Shown: positions 19,938 through 31,659, numbered from the stretch's first letter. The stretch is DNA of 50,974 nt from Carex sylvatica (GCA_964058845.1 CAXKVR010000314.1:1-50974), one strand, 5' to 3'. Translations and numbers: made by a program. The notes: generated by a model from the letters alone, not told the origin.

Positions 19938-21875
19938 ATGGTAGCCATGCTCTTAAACTCACTGCCTGTGACACCTCCCCATTCGTCAAGTGCCCGTTCT
20001 CGTCAATTCTCGGTTTCATCTTCTCTCCCCTTGAATTCCATTCTTCCTTTGCTTAAATCCACCAAAACTCTAGAAGAACTTAAGCCTCTCCATTCACTCG
20101 CTATCAAATCAGGCGAAATTCGCGACCCGCTTGTTTCAGCCGAGATACTACGATGCTCCGCATTGTCAGATGACCGTGACTTGACATACGCCCGCCTTGT
20201 GTTCGACCAAATGCCTGAACCAAACAACTTCTCTTGGAACATCCTCATTCGTGCCCTGGCAGAGAGGGAACATGACCAGTTTGAAGCCATTGGTGTATTC
20301 TCTGATATGCTTAACTGTGACTATGCTAGGCCTAACCAGCATACCTACCCGTCTGTGCTAAAGGCATGTGCAAGTGCAAATTTGATCGATACAGGGAAGG
20401 CTATTCATGGGCAAGTTGTCAAATTGTCTATGGTCTTTAACGGGTTTGTTCTGACCAATTTGGTAAGGATGTATTCTCTCTGTGGGGACATGAAAGGTGC
20501 TGAAATATTGGTTCAAAATAACACACTAGATACAAATAGCGAAGCTTCTGTGGTGGTGTCTAATGTTTTAATTGATGGATATTTTAGGCTTGGGATGGTT
20601 GACCATGCCAAGCAAATATTTGATGAAATGCCAAATAAGAGCATTGTATCTTGGAATGGAATGATAGCTAGCTATGCACAAATTGGTCAATTCAAAGAAG
20701 CAGTAGAGATCTTTAGGAATATGCAATTTCAAGGTATGAAACCCAATTATGTGAGTTTAATTAGTGTTCTTCCTGCAATCTCACGGCTCGGTTTAATGGA
20801 ACTTGGCAAATGGGTACATCTTTATGCACAGAAAAAGACAATGTCTTTTAATAATGTTCTTACCTCAGCCATAATAGACATGTACTCAAAATGTGGCAAT
20901 ATTGACAAGGCAATCCAAGTTTTTGAAGAGTTACCAGAGAAAAAATGCATAACTATATGGACTGCTTTGATTATGGGGTTGGCAATACATGGCCGTGCAA
21001 AAGATGCAGTCCGATATTTTGAAATGATGGAGAAATACAGAGTGGTTCCGACCGATGTGGCATTTATAGGGGTTCTGAATGCTTGTAGCCATGCAGGATT
21101 AGTCAATGAAGGACGACTTCTATTTGATCGTATGGTCAATGTGTACAACATCAGGCCTCGTATAGAGCACTACACATGCATGGTTGACATGCTTGGTCGA
21201 GCTGGTCTTGTTTCTGAGGCCGAAAAGGTTGTAAATTTGATGCCCATAGAACCTGATGATGTAATATTCAAATCTTTACTTTCCGCATGCAAACTCCATC
21301 GAGAAGTTGAGATAGCTACCCGTGTGGCGGATAGGCTTTTGCAGCTTGCCCCAACAGACGGTGGCTGTTATGTTCTCTTGTCCAATATCTACGCCTCATT
21401 AGGTGACTGGGATGCGGTTGCTAGGGTTAGGCTAAAGATGAAAGAACTCGATATCAGAAAAGACCCGGGTTGTAGTTGGATCACTATAGATGGAAACATA
21501 CATGAATTTTTGGTGGAAGACAAAACACATCCTCGGCAAAAAGAGATTTATCATATATTATCTGATATAGCAAGTCGGTTGAAGGATGAAGGATATGTTG
21601 CGGACACATCGCAGGTGCTGATTAACATAGATGAGCATGAAGAGAAGGAGAACATGCTTTTGTACCACAGCGAGAAGATTGCGATTGCATTCGGGCTGAT
21701 TAGCACCAAGGCTGGGACCACATTGCAGGTGGTGAAGAATCTACGGGTATGTGTTGATTGTCACTCTTCAATAAAGCTCATATCTAAGTTGTATAATAGG
21801 AGAATTGTGTTGCGAGATAGGAATCGGTTTCACCACTTTGAAAATGGATCTTGTTCGTGTAATGATTACTGGTGA
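19938..21875 (+). CDS. LPA66: DYW-type pentatricopeptide repeat protein, LPA66-like
   Basis: Intronless 645-residue PLS-class PPR protein. A Ser-rich N-terminus (residues 1-30) fits a plastid transit peptide. PPR motifs follow from about residue 40 to 450 (ARLVFDQMPEPNNFSWNILI, SAIIDMYSKCGNIDKAIQVF, MVDMLGRAGLVSEAEKVV). Then come E/E+ motifs (DPGCSWITIDGNIHEFLVED) and a complete DYW deaminase-like domain with HSEK (577-580), CVDCH (605-609) and the C-terminal NDYW. Length and layout match Arabidopsis LPA66/At5g48910, needed for editing of plastid psbF; orthology is from recall of that protein. DYW proteins convert C to U at sites chosen by their repeats. Start: ATG at 19938 (CCATGG context) with a second in-frame ATG at 19947. 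No defects seen, and the only complete single-exon gene here. Confidence 0.95.
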   Translation: MVAMLLNSLPVTPPHSSSARSRQFSVSSSLPLNSILPLLKSTKTLEELKPLHSLAIKSGEIRDPLVSAEILRCSALSDDRDLTYARLVFDQMPEPNNFSWNILIRALAEREHDQFEAIGVFSDMLNCDYARPNQHTYPSVLKACASANLIDTGKAIHGQVVKLSMVFNGFVLTNLVRMYSLCGDMKGAEILVQNNTLDTNSEASVVVSNVLIDGYFRLGMVDHAKQIFDEMPNKSIVSWNGMIASYAQIGQFKEAVEIFRNMQFQGMKPNYVSLISVLPAISRLGLMELGKWVHLYAQKKTMSFNNVLTSAIIDMYSKCGNIDKAIQVFEELPEKKCITIWTALIMGLAIHGRAKDAVRYFEMMEKYRVVPTDVAFIGVLNACSHAGLVNEGRLLFDRMVNVYNIRPRIEHYTCMVDMLGRAGLVSEAEKVVNLMPIEPDDVIFKSLLSACKLHREVEIATRVADRLLQLAPTDGGCYVLLSNIYASLGDWDAVARVRLKMKELDIRKDPGCSWITIDGNIHEFLVEDKTHPRQKEIYHILSDIASRLKDEGYVADTSQVLINIDEHEEKENMLLYHSEKIAIAFGLISTKAGTTLQVVKNLRVCVDCHSSIKLISKLYNRRIVLRDRNRFHHFENGSCSCNDYW

Positions 21876-21925
21876 TGCTCGTCTCTTGGCGATGGCGGTT
21901 TACAGAATTTTGAGGGCTTATGAGG

Positions 21926-21931
21926 AATAAA
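21926..21931 (+). terminator. Polyadenylation signal of PPR gene
   Basis: AATAAA 51 bp after the LPA66-like stop codon, followed by T/TG-rich sequence. A plausible near-upstream poly(A) element. Confidence 0.5.
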
Positions 21932-22316
21932 TTTGTGTTCTAAGCTGACACATGATAGACGTTTAATATTAAACAAAATGTTTTACTTTGCTAACCTTTG
22001 ATTAATCGCTCGAATCTTTGCTTTGATTTAATTCCCAAATACGCGTCTAACATACGTTTATCTATCTTTTAAGATAATTATCATCGTAGCATGGTACCTT
22101 ACACGTCAGGCCTTGGGATGTAGTGCCCCAAATTTAATTAAAACCGAAACATTACAGGTCTCGAGAAAGTTTGAAGTTGGCCAATCTTAGTCTAAATTGA
22201 AACATGTCAGACAAGAGAATAAAACATAACCACCTACAGAACACCACATAAACACTAGACGTGAATTTGTGAAAGGCTTATATCTAGTTTAACAAGAACT
22301 CAAGAACTCTAGTTTA
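21932..22316. other. Intergenic, nothing recognised
   Basis: AT-rich sequence between the PPR 3' UTR and the fold-back MITE cluster. I see no ORF, RNA or repeat worth naming. Confidence 0.4.
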
Positions 22317-22814
22317 TAAATATATATATATATATATAGACTAATATGCATTCGTGTGCATATGGACTAAAATATATACGGTTCAAATTTAAAATTTTAA
22401 AATCTAAAAATCGATCTAAACTGTTTATCTTGTTCTCCATATTAATATGTGTTTGGAGACTAAATTTTATATTTTTCTGAATTTTTTTACTATTTATTAA
22501 GTCACTTTGAAAATTATTGGTCCAACGAAAGCTTCGTTTCCATATAAAAAATATTTAAGTTTCAAATTTATTTACTATCAAGTCAAGTGGTAAAAAACAT
22601 GAGCAAAATAGTTCATTAAAATGCGCACAAAATTCTTCATATTTTGACTGCTTGACTTGATAGTAAATAAATTCGAAACTTAAATTTTTTTTTATATGGA
22701 AACAAAGCTCTCGTTGAGGAGATTAGTTTGAATGGTTCGGATTTGTCATTTTAGAGGCCGAAAGCATATTATTGATATGCTAGTGAAAGTGCGTTAGCCG
22801 TACTATATATATAT
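22317..22814. mobile_element. Fold-back MITE-like element A, flanked by TA tracts
   Basis: Lies between (TA)n at 22317-22337 and (TA)n at 22803-22815. It carries the shared core CTTGTTCTCCATATTAATAT, then GTGTTTGGAGACTAAATTTT, seen in its three neighbours. An inner inverted repeat pairs about 22526-22592 (TTTCCATATAAAA, ATTTACTATCAAGTCAAG) with about 22648-22715. The outer ends are not clearly complementary. This may be a related element with another fold-back inserted in its centre. Confidence 0.65.
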
Positions 22815-22823
22815 ATAGAGAGA

Positions 22824-23235
22824 GATGGGCTATGGTACATTGCAATGCATAAGCATTTTTGTGCATTGGACTATAAATCACTGATTCAAAGTTCAAATGA
22901 CCGATCCAAACCATTCATCTTGTTCTCCATATTAATATGTGCTTGGAGACCAAATTTTACATTTTTTGTAATTGTTTTACTATTTATTAAGCCACTTTGA
23001 AAATCGATGATCCAACGGTAACAGTAAAATCAAAAGACACTATTGGATCAGCGATTTTTAAAGTGGCTTAATAAATAGTAAAAAAATTCCAAAAAATGTA
23101 AAATTTGGTCTCCAAGTACATATTAATATGGAGAACAAGATGAACGGTTTGGATCAGTCATTTGGACTTTGAATCCGATGATTTATGGTTCAATGCACAA
23201 AAATATATATGCATTGCAATGTACCATAACCCATC
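22824..23235. mobile_element. Fold-back MITE B (412 bp), near-perfect long hairpin
   Basis: Arms 22824-23017 and 23042-23235 are nearly complementary over about 194 bp, from GATGGGCTATGGTACATTGC to GTACCATAACCCATC. The 24-bp loop lies between CCAACGG and TTGGATC. Each arm carries the core CATCTTGTTCTCCATATTAA, then GGAGACCAAATTTTACAT. Flanks are TA/GA microsatellites. A transcript would fold into a long double-stranded RNA. (TA)n targeting and a 400-bp size recall the rice Micron elements; the kinship is inference. Confidence 0.9.
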
Positions 23236-23277
23236 TCTCTCTATATATATATATATATATACAGAGAGAGAGAGAGA

Positions 23278-23678
23278 GTAAGGCTAGGGTGCTATGGGTT
23301 GCATAGAGAGCTATGGTGCTACGGCTCAATATTCGACTTTTCAAAATCCTAACGGTCGATCCGAGCTGTTCATCTTGTTCTCCATATTAATGTGTTTGGA
23401 GACCAAATTTTACATTTTTTTGAAAAAATTTACTATTTTTTTAGATTGATAGAAAATCACTTGATCTAAAACTTTCTGCACCATTCAGATATTTGATTTT
23501 CTACCTATCTAAAAAAAATAGTAAAAAATTTCCAAAAAATGTAAAATTTGGTCTCTAAACACATATTAATATGGAGAACAAGATGAACGGTTCGGATCGA
23601 CCGTTAGAATTTTGAAAACTTGAATATTAAGCCGTAGCACCGTAGCCCTCTATGCAACCCATAGCACCCTAGCCTTAC
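23278..23678. mobile_element. Fold-back MITE C (401 bp)
   Basis: Ends GTAAGGCTAGGGTGCTATGG and its complement ..CCCTAGCCTTAC. Both arms carry the CTTGTTCTCCATATTAAT core and the phrase CCAAATTTTACATTTTTT. Outer arms differ from B and D (GGTTGCATAGAGAGCTATGG), so it is a separate subfamily with the same interior. Flanked by (GA)n on the left and TATATA then (GA)n on the right. Confidence 0.9.
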
Positions 23679-23718
23679 TATATATAGAGAGAGAAAGAGA
23701 GAGAGAAAGAGAGAGATA

Positions 23719-24118
23719 GATGGGCTACGATACATTGCAATATATAGCCTTCTTTGTACATTGCACTATAAATCACGTGATTTAAAGTCCAAATAACCGA
23801 TTCAAACCGTTCATCTTGTTGTCCATATTAATATGTGTTTGGATATCAAATTTTACATTTTTTGAAAAAAAATTACTATTGTTTTAGATTTATTGAAAAT
23901 CGTTGTTTTCAGACAAATCTGGACCATAAAAAAACAACGATTTTCAATAAATCTAAACAAACAGTAAAAAATTTCAAAAAATGTAAAATTTGGTCTCCAA
24001 ACACATTAATATGGACAACAGGATGAACAATTTGAATCGGTTATTTGGACTTTGAATTACGTAATTTATAATGCAATGTACAAAAAAGACTATACATTGC
24101 AATGTATTGTAGCCCATC
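23719..24118. mobile_element. Fold-back MITE D (400 bp), same subfamily as B
   Basis: Ends GATGGGCTACGATACATTGC and ..AATGTATTGTAGCCCATC, as in element B but diverged inside (a TTTAGATTTATTGAAAATCG arm replaces the TTATTAAGCCACTTTGAAAA arm). Both arms contain the Micron-like core. It is bracketed by (GA)n and a TATATATATA tract. Confidence 0.9.
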
Positions 24119-24354
24119 TCTCTCTCTATATATATATATATATTGGTTATAAAAATAAAGAAAGTAGGAGCGATAACAACTCAAAATTTATTCATTATCA
24201 AGTTGGAGGGGTCCATATAAACATATCTTGTTCGAATTTAAGCTACTATCAATCGTATTAATCCACCACATTTCACATTAACATAACAGAGTTTAGCTAA
24301 CTGCAGGTCTCTAAAGTTCATCATCGCAAAAACATATATACTCAGATGTTGAAT

Positions 24355-26556
24355 CTAAGACAGAATTAGATAATTAATAAAAGGCTCAGCATGAGGGGCA
24401 AGCGATTTGATCCCATCTCGTGTCGCCAACTCATCGTCTTCATACTGATATGCTGGTGCACATGTGACACCAACAAAACAATAATGTAATTCAGGGTCTC
24501 TGCTCGGCATTTTGGATAAGGCACTTCCATCAGAGGCATAGGATGCCAGATCCAAGGTTGGGTACGCACCGAACCACACATTAGGTAGAACGGTATATTG
24601 GAACTGATGACCCGCTTCAAGATCTGGCCCCACTACTGTAAACTTGACATTGCCGTTATCTTGCAATTCAAATACCTGAAATAAGTGAAGAAAAAATGAA
24701 GTATTATGAAGGGCTCAATACTAACTACCAGCACGGCAGCACCAGTTATCTACCAGAAGCAGTGTCTTAAATCCCTTGTTGTCTTAAAATATTTAAGCAC
24801 CAATTTAGTAGGAATAGACTCGGATGGTGCGACTTAGATTGTGTCTAGAAACAAACATTAAATCCTGTAATCCATGGCCATTTTTTTATATACATATTTC
24901 ATATTCAAAAAACTTAATGAGTTTTTTTTTTCGAGTAAAAAAGCTACAAGTGAGCAGGTGCTGTTACTGTGCTTCAAACCTTATCAAACATTCTTACCAC
25001 TGTTAAATTTGTTCACCATAATTAGTACTAATGTCAATAAAGTTTATAATATGTACTATGATGCACTGAGATATCATTTTGCTAGTAAATTCCCTTCATT
25101 AGAGAGCAACTATTAGACTCCTCTTTTTGCTTTTCTCTTAATTATATATATCTAGGCCTCAAACCCCAATACCCCCATATTCTCAAAAGCTAACGCCAGT
25201 GTAGTTTTTTCTCGATCTTATAAATTTTGTTAATCCTGTGATCTGGAGCTAGGACAGGAGCTTTGATTTTAATTCATTTTGAATTATAACTGCAATATGA
25301 GAAATTTCTCGATAGTATGAATCCCTTCTTAAGCAATCAGGTAAATTTGGACGAGCCACGAGTTGTGGTAAATTGTGGTTAATTTTGGACGAACCACGAG
25401 TTTCCAATAACCAAGCAACTACTAATATCTGAGTCTGCGGGAACGAAAGATTCAATCCCCTCCTGGAAATGGCAAAGAATGTACTTTTTCTTTCTGCTTC
25501 AATAAATAGAAAAGAAATACTAGTTGAATTCAACTCTTGAAACAATGGCATGATACCAGGTATGGGCATGCCAGTCTTGCTATAAAGTTCCCGCATCTCT
25601 TTGCAAAAGCATTGAGAGAAACTACTTTGACTGTGGCTCAGATTTGGAATAAAGGCAACATGTTAATTCCTCTAAGCGGAGGGGTTAGCAGGTTATGTGG
25701 ATTGTATAAAAGGCTAAGGATGTAGCCATTTTGCAAACTATTACTTTTGATCTAGGTCTGACATTAATCATACCTACTAATTTGTGTATCTGAGATGCAT
25801 TTCCCCTAGCTCCCGAAAAAGACATTCACCCGAATAAACAGAAAGCGGCCCATTAATTTGATTTGTATCCATTTTCACATTTTTAATCTGTCGGATGCAC
25901 TTCCCTCTCCAACTAACCAACCGCTTAAACAGGTCTAACCATCACTTTTTACAACATTGGGGCGTATGCCTATCATCATGAAAAAATTATGAAGTACGCA
26001 GAGGTTTAACTAGAAAACTTTATGAGGTTGGTAACTGGTCTTCACATGTAAAGAGTACCAAATTATTTGGCAGATCCATTCTTAGCTAATAGCAAAGCAG
26101 TGTGGTTTTTGAATTCCCAATTCTGAATCTGTTCGCATTGTTTCCCCTTTTTCATTTTTCTCTCTCTTTATTTTACCACAATTTCCATTGACATGTAAAA
26201 TTTGCAAGAACAAAGAAGCAAACAAACCGTGAGGGGTTCGCCACCATAGTAGTGCCAGGTCTCCGCACAGGGGATGCGGTGGAGGTGAGCAATCCCTCCT
26301 GTTGGCAGCAAGAAATAAATCGCACTGCTCACGGCACGATCCACCTTGTCTATAAAAAAAATTCTTAGTACCAACAGAAGCCGATCAAAGAAATAGAAAA
26401 CTAGGAAAAGAGGGAGAGCGTACAGCTGGGAGGGAGCTGAGATTTAGAGAGGGAAACTGAGGGGTCTCTAAATGTCTCGGCGTAGAAACCCCCGTGTGGA
26501 TGCTCCTTCAGGTCTAATGTCGCTACTATCACCGAAGCCTTCTTTGATGAATCCAT
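24355..26556 (-). CDS. DUF985 / Cupin_5 family protein, three exons
   Basis: Exons 26424-26556, 26228-26349 and 24355-24675 join in consistent phase (1, 0) to a 191-residue protein. Exon 1 has VATLDLKEHPHGGFYAETFR, the opening of the DUF985 cupin fold. Exon 2 has SSAIYFLLPTGGIAHLHRIP and ETWHYYGGEPL, the other strands of the barrel. Exon 3 has VGPDLEAGHQFQYTVLPNVW and CFVGVTCAPAYQYEDDELAT at the C-terminus. Donors and acceptors are canonical (TATAG/AC, TTTCAG/GT). Intron 2 is unusually long (24676-26227, 1552 bp). The family has a cupin sugar/nucleotide-binding shape but no settled function in plants. An in-frame upstream ATG at 26673 would add a hydrophobic leader; I prefer 26556, which matches family length. 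Cytosolic by default. Confidence 0.92.
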
Positions 26557-26673
26557 CTTGTAAAGGTGGAGATTGGTGGAGGCGCAGGAGGCGGGAGATT
26601 CCCTGTCACTGTACTCAAGACTCAGAGAGAGGAACAAGAAAAACAAAAGAAACATACTAAAAATTTTATGCAA

Positions 26674-27930
26674 TATTTTGTTATGCTATTTTATTTGACA
26701 AAGGCCCGTGGGCCGAGTGCGCGATTGGAAAAGGAATGGGTTGTTTCGTAAATTTTGGACAAATTTTATTTTATTTAAAGTTGAGCTTAAACCGTTTGTT
26801 CAAAATTTGTGTGAATTATTTAGAACTTCATACATTTAAGGGACAATTATTTTTATATCCATAAAATTTATAAATATTCAACTAATAACAAATATCTTTT
26901 CTCAATTGTTCTTTCTTAAATCCAATTTTAAACATTTTTTTTTTATTAATTACAATAGCCTAGTTTTAAAACTTTTAAACTGCTTACCCAGTTTTTCTAT
27001 TTATATAAATCCTGTAGCTAAACTCATACATTAGCATTCAACATTTAATTGATTATAATGTAAAAGAATATTGATTGTAATTGGACTGTAAGAATGTGTT
27101 TGTTTAAGGATAATTGTTTTGTAATTAAGTTTTGATTTGGTCTCATTAATGATTACCACATAGTTTTGTTTAAGGTTTTATGTGACATTTGTTGTTTCGA
27201 TAATTTGAGATAGAAGAGGAGAGATTGGGTCGAGACTCGAGTGGACATTTTGAAAATTTTATGGAAAATATTTCCTAAGTTTTTCCATCATTTACTATTG
27301 CACTCAAGACTGCTTTGTTTTTCATAGAACGATTAGTTATGGAATAATACAAATTAAGTTTTGATTTTATTTCAATGTAATATCATATAGTTTTGGATTT
27401 TTTATTCGCTAATTTTGGAGTCCATATCCGTTGTTATTAATCACATTAAAAACAAAAATTCTGCATTTTATATACGAAATCGTTTTATTTGAAAGAAACT
27501 TTGTCAAATTAAACCGTTTGATACTTTTCTCAAGTTCTTTTAGGTGATCTAGTCTGTTCGTTGTAGATTAAACAATTCAAACATGAAAAGCTGAATGAAA
27601 TAACAAGGGAAAAGAAATTATGTTCCAGATATTTTGGATGGTGTCTGAATAACAGAATATGACTTAAAAATCAAGAGTAAGATTCATATAATATAGAATC
27701 CATTCTGCATAAGATTGAACCGAAAAATCTCCGTATATACAAGCCAAAAGGCTCAAAACTACATCTCGGAGAGAACAAAGAAAGAAAGAAAAAAAACTAG
27801 AATACAATTTGTAACCCGTAAGAAAAGCTACTCAGCTGTGTATATCAAGTACTAGTAAATTTAGAAAGAAAAAGAAAAAATTCTACTATCCTAGCAAATT
27901 GAGAAATTTTACACCAACACTTTACAAGAT
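26674..27930. other. AT-rich intergenic, includes polygalacturonase 3' UTR
   Basis: No ORF with coding character. The proximal part (27700-27930) is probably the 3' UTR of the minus-strand polygalacturonase. The rest is AT-rich with homopolymer runs and nothing recognised. Confidence 0.4.
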
Positions 27931-30868
27931 TCAAATATCATAATCAATATCCAACGTAACATTCTCCGTTGCTGCTTTCTTAATCAATGTCCCATCCATG
28001 CCAAACATATCTAAATTATCGCATGGTTTCGGGAAAATATCCCCAATCACACGTCCCTCCAGAAACGAGCACTGAAAAATATGCTTCTTCTTGTAACTCA
28101 ACCCCACCGCAAAATCCCTAAATTCCACATTCCTAATTGGTATGTGCTCACTTCCATGAATCCTCACTGGGACGCGCACGCCCCAACCCCTGATACCAAC
28201 AAACGAGATGTCGCTGACAACGGGAAATGCTTGTCGATCCCAGTTATCATCAGCATGTTCGTTGTAGTCAGTTTTCACAATCACACCGACACGGCAATTG
28301 TCGAAGGTCAAGTTGTGATAAGTGAGGTTGCGGATGAAACCACCACGGCCAGGAGAAGTTTTAATTCGGATGGCTCGTCGAGATTCCCAGATGCGTGCAT
28401 TTTCAACTGTGATGTTTGCTACACCTCCGGACATCTCACTGCCAATTGAAATACCAGCACTGTAGAAAGCGAAGATCTTCGTTAGATCTAATCTTATGCT
28501 AATATAAGACAAAGGAAAAAAGAACCAAAAATATTTGGAAGTGTGCTTGACCTTATCATAGATCGAATGGTGACATTGCGAATCAAAATATTGGTTGAAG
28601 GACGGCCATATGCAATTCCATACTGATCCCAACCGCTCTTTATTGCAATTCCATCATCACCAACAGATATGTAACAATTCTCAATCAACATATTCTCACA
28701 GGAATCTGGATCAATAAGAACAAACAACTTAAATAAGGAATTTATGCATTCAAGTTATAACTCTTAATATTTTCACTCAAACATTAATTATGCATGTCAA
28801 TATTTAACATTACAAGGGTATGTTTATGTAAAATGCATCAAAATGCTAAAACCCAGATAAACAATGAGGCTCGGAAAAGGTACAGGTGCACAGAATAGAA
28901 GATAAACTATTTGAAGTTTTTATTACCTGGATCTATGCCATCAGTATTTGGAGCGCCAACTAATGGGGCAATGATGGTAGCATTGGAAATTGTTATGTTC
29001 GTGCAATCATAAGGATGAAACGTCCAAAAGGGAGAGTCAAGAAGGGTAATATTGGAAATTATTATATCTTTTGACCACATTAGCTGCACAAGTGGTGGCC
29101 TTGTAAAATTAAGAGCCCTTCTCTTGTATTTTGTCCACCAAGTTTGTCCTTGCCCATTTATGGTACCGTTATGTCCTGATAAAAATAAATAAAAATCATA
29201 CATATGTTTAGCAATTAATCAGAAGGAATAAATTACAACCTAATACTGGGCATATATATTTTCTAACGAATAACAAATGCTTTTAGATATCACAGTGCTG
29301 AATAAAGATTTCATATTATGATTTTCAGTTGGTTGTTTCGGCAATACAAATATAAAGTTAAGATTAAAAAAAAAAAAAAAAAACCCTCCCACCGTGACAT
29401 GCTAAAAAGATGGATGGAAATAAATTTTTTCCTTATTTTTTTTGCCAAATAGCTCGTGACTCTGGATATAAAGAAATTACTAACCCGTTATAACAACATC
29501 TTTTAGATTTTGACCATGAATGAAGCTGCCATAGCGGGGCCCTTTTTCTTCCCTTCCATAGCCATACGAAGGCAATGCCGGCAGCAACGGCCACAAATTC
29601 TCATCCTACAAAACAACAAGCATCAATTCACTGTTTCACACCACCAAACCACACATTAAAAAAAAAATTGTAGGTGATAAAGTCTATCAACCAACTTGAG
29701 GCCCCACCAAGCATGGTTGATGTAGTGAGTACTCTGGGCTCAACAGAAACACTTACCAAACAAATATACATTTAACAATCGAAGAAGAACTAAACAAGAA
29801 AAAAAACTAGCAAATCCTGAAGTCATGTAGGTGAGAAAAGAGGCCATTGACTGGTCAAACTAGGCTGAATTTAAGGACCACAAAATTTGGAATAAATTAG
29901 AGAATTGTTTATTGAAGGAGCTGATTAATATACAAACTTCAAAAACAATTTACAAATTAGTTCGAACAATCCTATTACCCCATAAAAGATGTAGTTTAAT
30001 GATATCCAAATACAGTATTTGCAAAAGATAGGCAGCATTTAATTCTGCAACAAACACCCAAAAATTACTGTTGTTTCAGACAAAAAGAAACACAACAACT
30101 GTGGTTAACAAAATAAACACTAGAGATTGTCCTAAACATTTTCATCATAACTGAAGAAATTGCTCAATAAACATTGCATCCAAACTTCGAAGACAGCTTA
30201 AGTATCCTCTTTGGGCACTTTAACTCTTTCATTTAATTTAGTTTGTGTGTGTGCACAACCGGTCAACACTTATCACACAAGCTTAAAGATTCAGTGTATA
30301 TCACGAAAATAAAAAATGTATGTGAAGGTATAAAAATTATGGAGTGTTACATAGTTACATGCCAATATAAAAAAATGTCAAATGCATTTTCGGCTTTTCG
30401 CAACAAGCCTTACTCAAAAGCTAAAATCTTGGCACAGTCAAAAACAAGTATATCCAATCATACCTCAGTAGCAAGAATAACAGCGCCCTCAGCTAGAAAC
30501 AGTGTCATGTGACTGGTCAAATTAAATGGCGCTGTAATCCAAGTTCCAGGTGGCACATTGAGCTGACCCTCTCCCCTCGCTTTTATCGCCTGTACCGCTC
30601 TTTCGAACGCGCCGGTATTGACGATGCGACTATCCTCAACCGCGCCAAAATCAATCAGATTGTACACATTTTGCCTCAATCTCGGTATCGACCGGTACGT
30701 TCTAGAAGTCGACCGAAAGATAGAGATGGATCGGACTGAGGTACTCTGCCAAACAAATACAGAGGCGAAGCAGATTGCCCAGACAGCAGCGAGGAGAGTA
30801 GGAAGCCACCGCTTTGAAGTGGACCCGTGCGGGTGGGATCGACCATTGGTTAAGAATGTGTCAGCCAT
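27931..30868 (-). CDS. Polygalacturonase, glycoside hydrolase family 28, five exons
   Basis: Exons 30464-30868, 29485-29605, 28927-29175, 28552-28705 and 27931-28459 join in phase to 485 residues. Residues 22-41 (LPTLLAAVWAICFASVFVWQ) form a signal anchor. Then come the pectate-lyase-like beta-helix opening (NVYNLIDFGAVEDSRIVNTG) and the GH28 catalytic motifs: NTDG (252-255), GDDGIAIKSG (274-283, catalytic Asp pair) and RIK (341-343). The usual GHG motif reads GISIGSE (312-318) without its histidine, a variant seen in one plant clade. The enzyme would hydrolyse homogalacturonan in the wall or secretory path. ATG at 30868 has a strong context (ACAATGG). Donors are GTATGA, GTTAGT, GTAATA and GTCAAG, all with AG acceptors. 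Intron 1 (858 bp) is the longest. No defects were seen. Confidence 0.95.
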
Positions 30869-31659
30869 TGTGGGATTCGAGTGAGGTAGGGTTAGAAGAG
30901 ATCTAGGGGTTTCGCCATTGATGGAGGTTTTGCTTTAAAAGAGAAACGGGCGAATAAAGGGTGAAAAAAAAACAAAAGAGGAGAGGTTGGTCGGGTTAAG
31001 GTGGTGGATCCGAATCCTCCCAGGTACCTGACTCAACACAATTGAAATGAACGTTCTAGATTTAGTTTCATCCGGTGGGTGTTCGGGATGACGTGGGTGG
31101 GCAGTATTATTTTTGCTTGGAGATTCGTGTGAAGTTAAAAGTTCCAATTTTAAGCCGTCCGATTCAATTGTACTCAGTCAGGTAACCTGAGGGGATGTGA
31201 ATTCCGGGTTAAGTGTGTCGGTAGTTCGATGTGACGTGGCAAGAAGAAAAGCGAAGGGATTGACGCAATTGCCCCTGTGTGGTGGCCTTTCGCGCTTTGA
31301 CAGTACTCGACTAGAAGACTAGATCTTATGTGTCTTTTCTCGCGTACAAATATCTGAGGCGGTTTATGTATGGCTCGTTCTTAAGACCTGTAAGGAGAAC
31401 TGCTACACATAAGAATATACAGAGAACGGTTCGCAGGTTTGGCAGATAGTGTTAATTGCAAATTATAATGGTAGGAAGGTAAGCATATAGATCAACTATC
31501 AATAATCAATTGGTTGAAATTAATTGATCTTGGTCTTGGTATCGGTACGGATTTTCAGTGGCATTTTTTTATGTGCAGGATTATTTATTCGTATTATTCA
31601 AGTTACGATCTTTCAAGTTTCATATATCAACTATCAATTGGTGAGTACTTTTTTCATGA
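30869..31659. other. Upstream region of polygalacturonase gene
   Basis: Contains the presumed minus-strand 5' UTR and promoter, GC-moderate near 30990-31280. No separate gene is supported; the small ORFs here lack any family signature. Confidence 0.4.

Noticed and set aside
22824..24118. Fold-back hairpins as microRNA genes
   Set aside because: Arms of about 190 bp in transposon-like repeats with TA flanks fit MITEs; siRNA production is possible but no miRNA is supported.
24824..25725. Small + strand ORFs in the cupin gene's second intron
   Set aside because: No coding character, and they lie within a spliced intron on the other strand.
26557..26673. Upstream ATG giving a hydrophobic leader (FSMFLLFFLFLSLSL) to the cupin protein
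   Set aside because: Family members start near MDSSKK; the segment is more likely 5' UTR. A signal peptide cannot be excluded.
28081..28449. 122-codon + strand ORF
   Set aside because: Antisense shadow of polygalacturonase exon 5.
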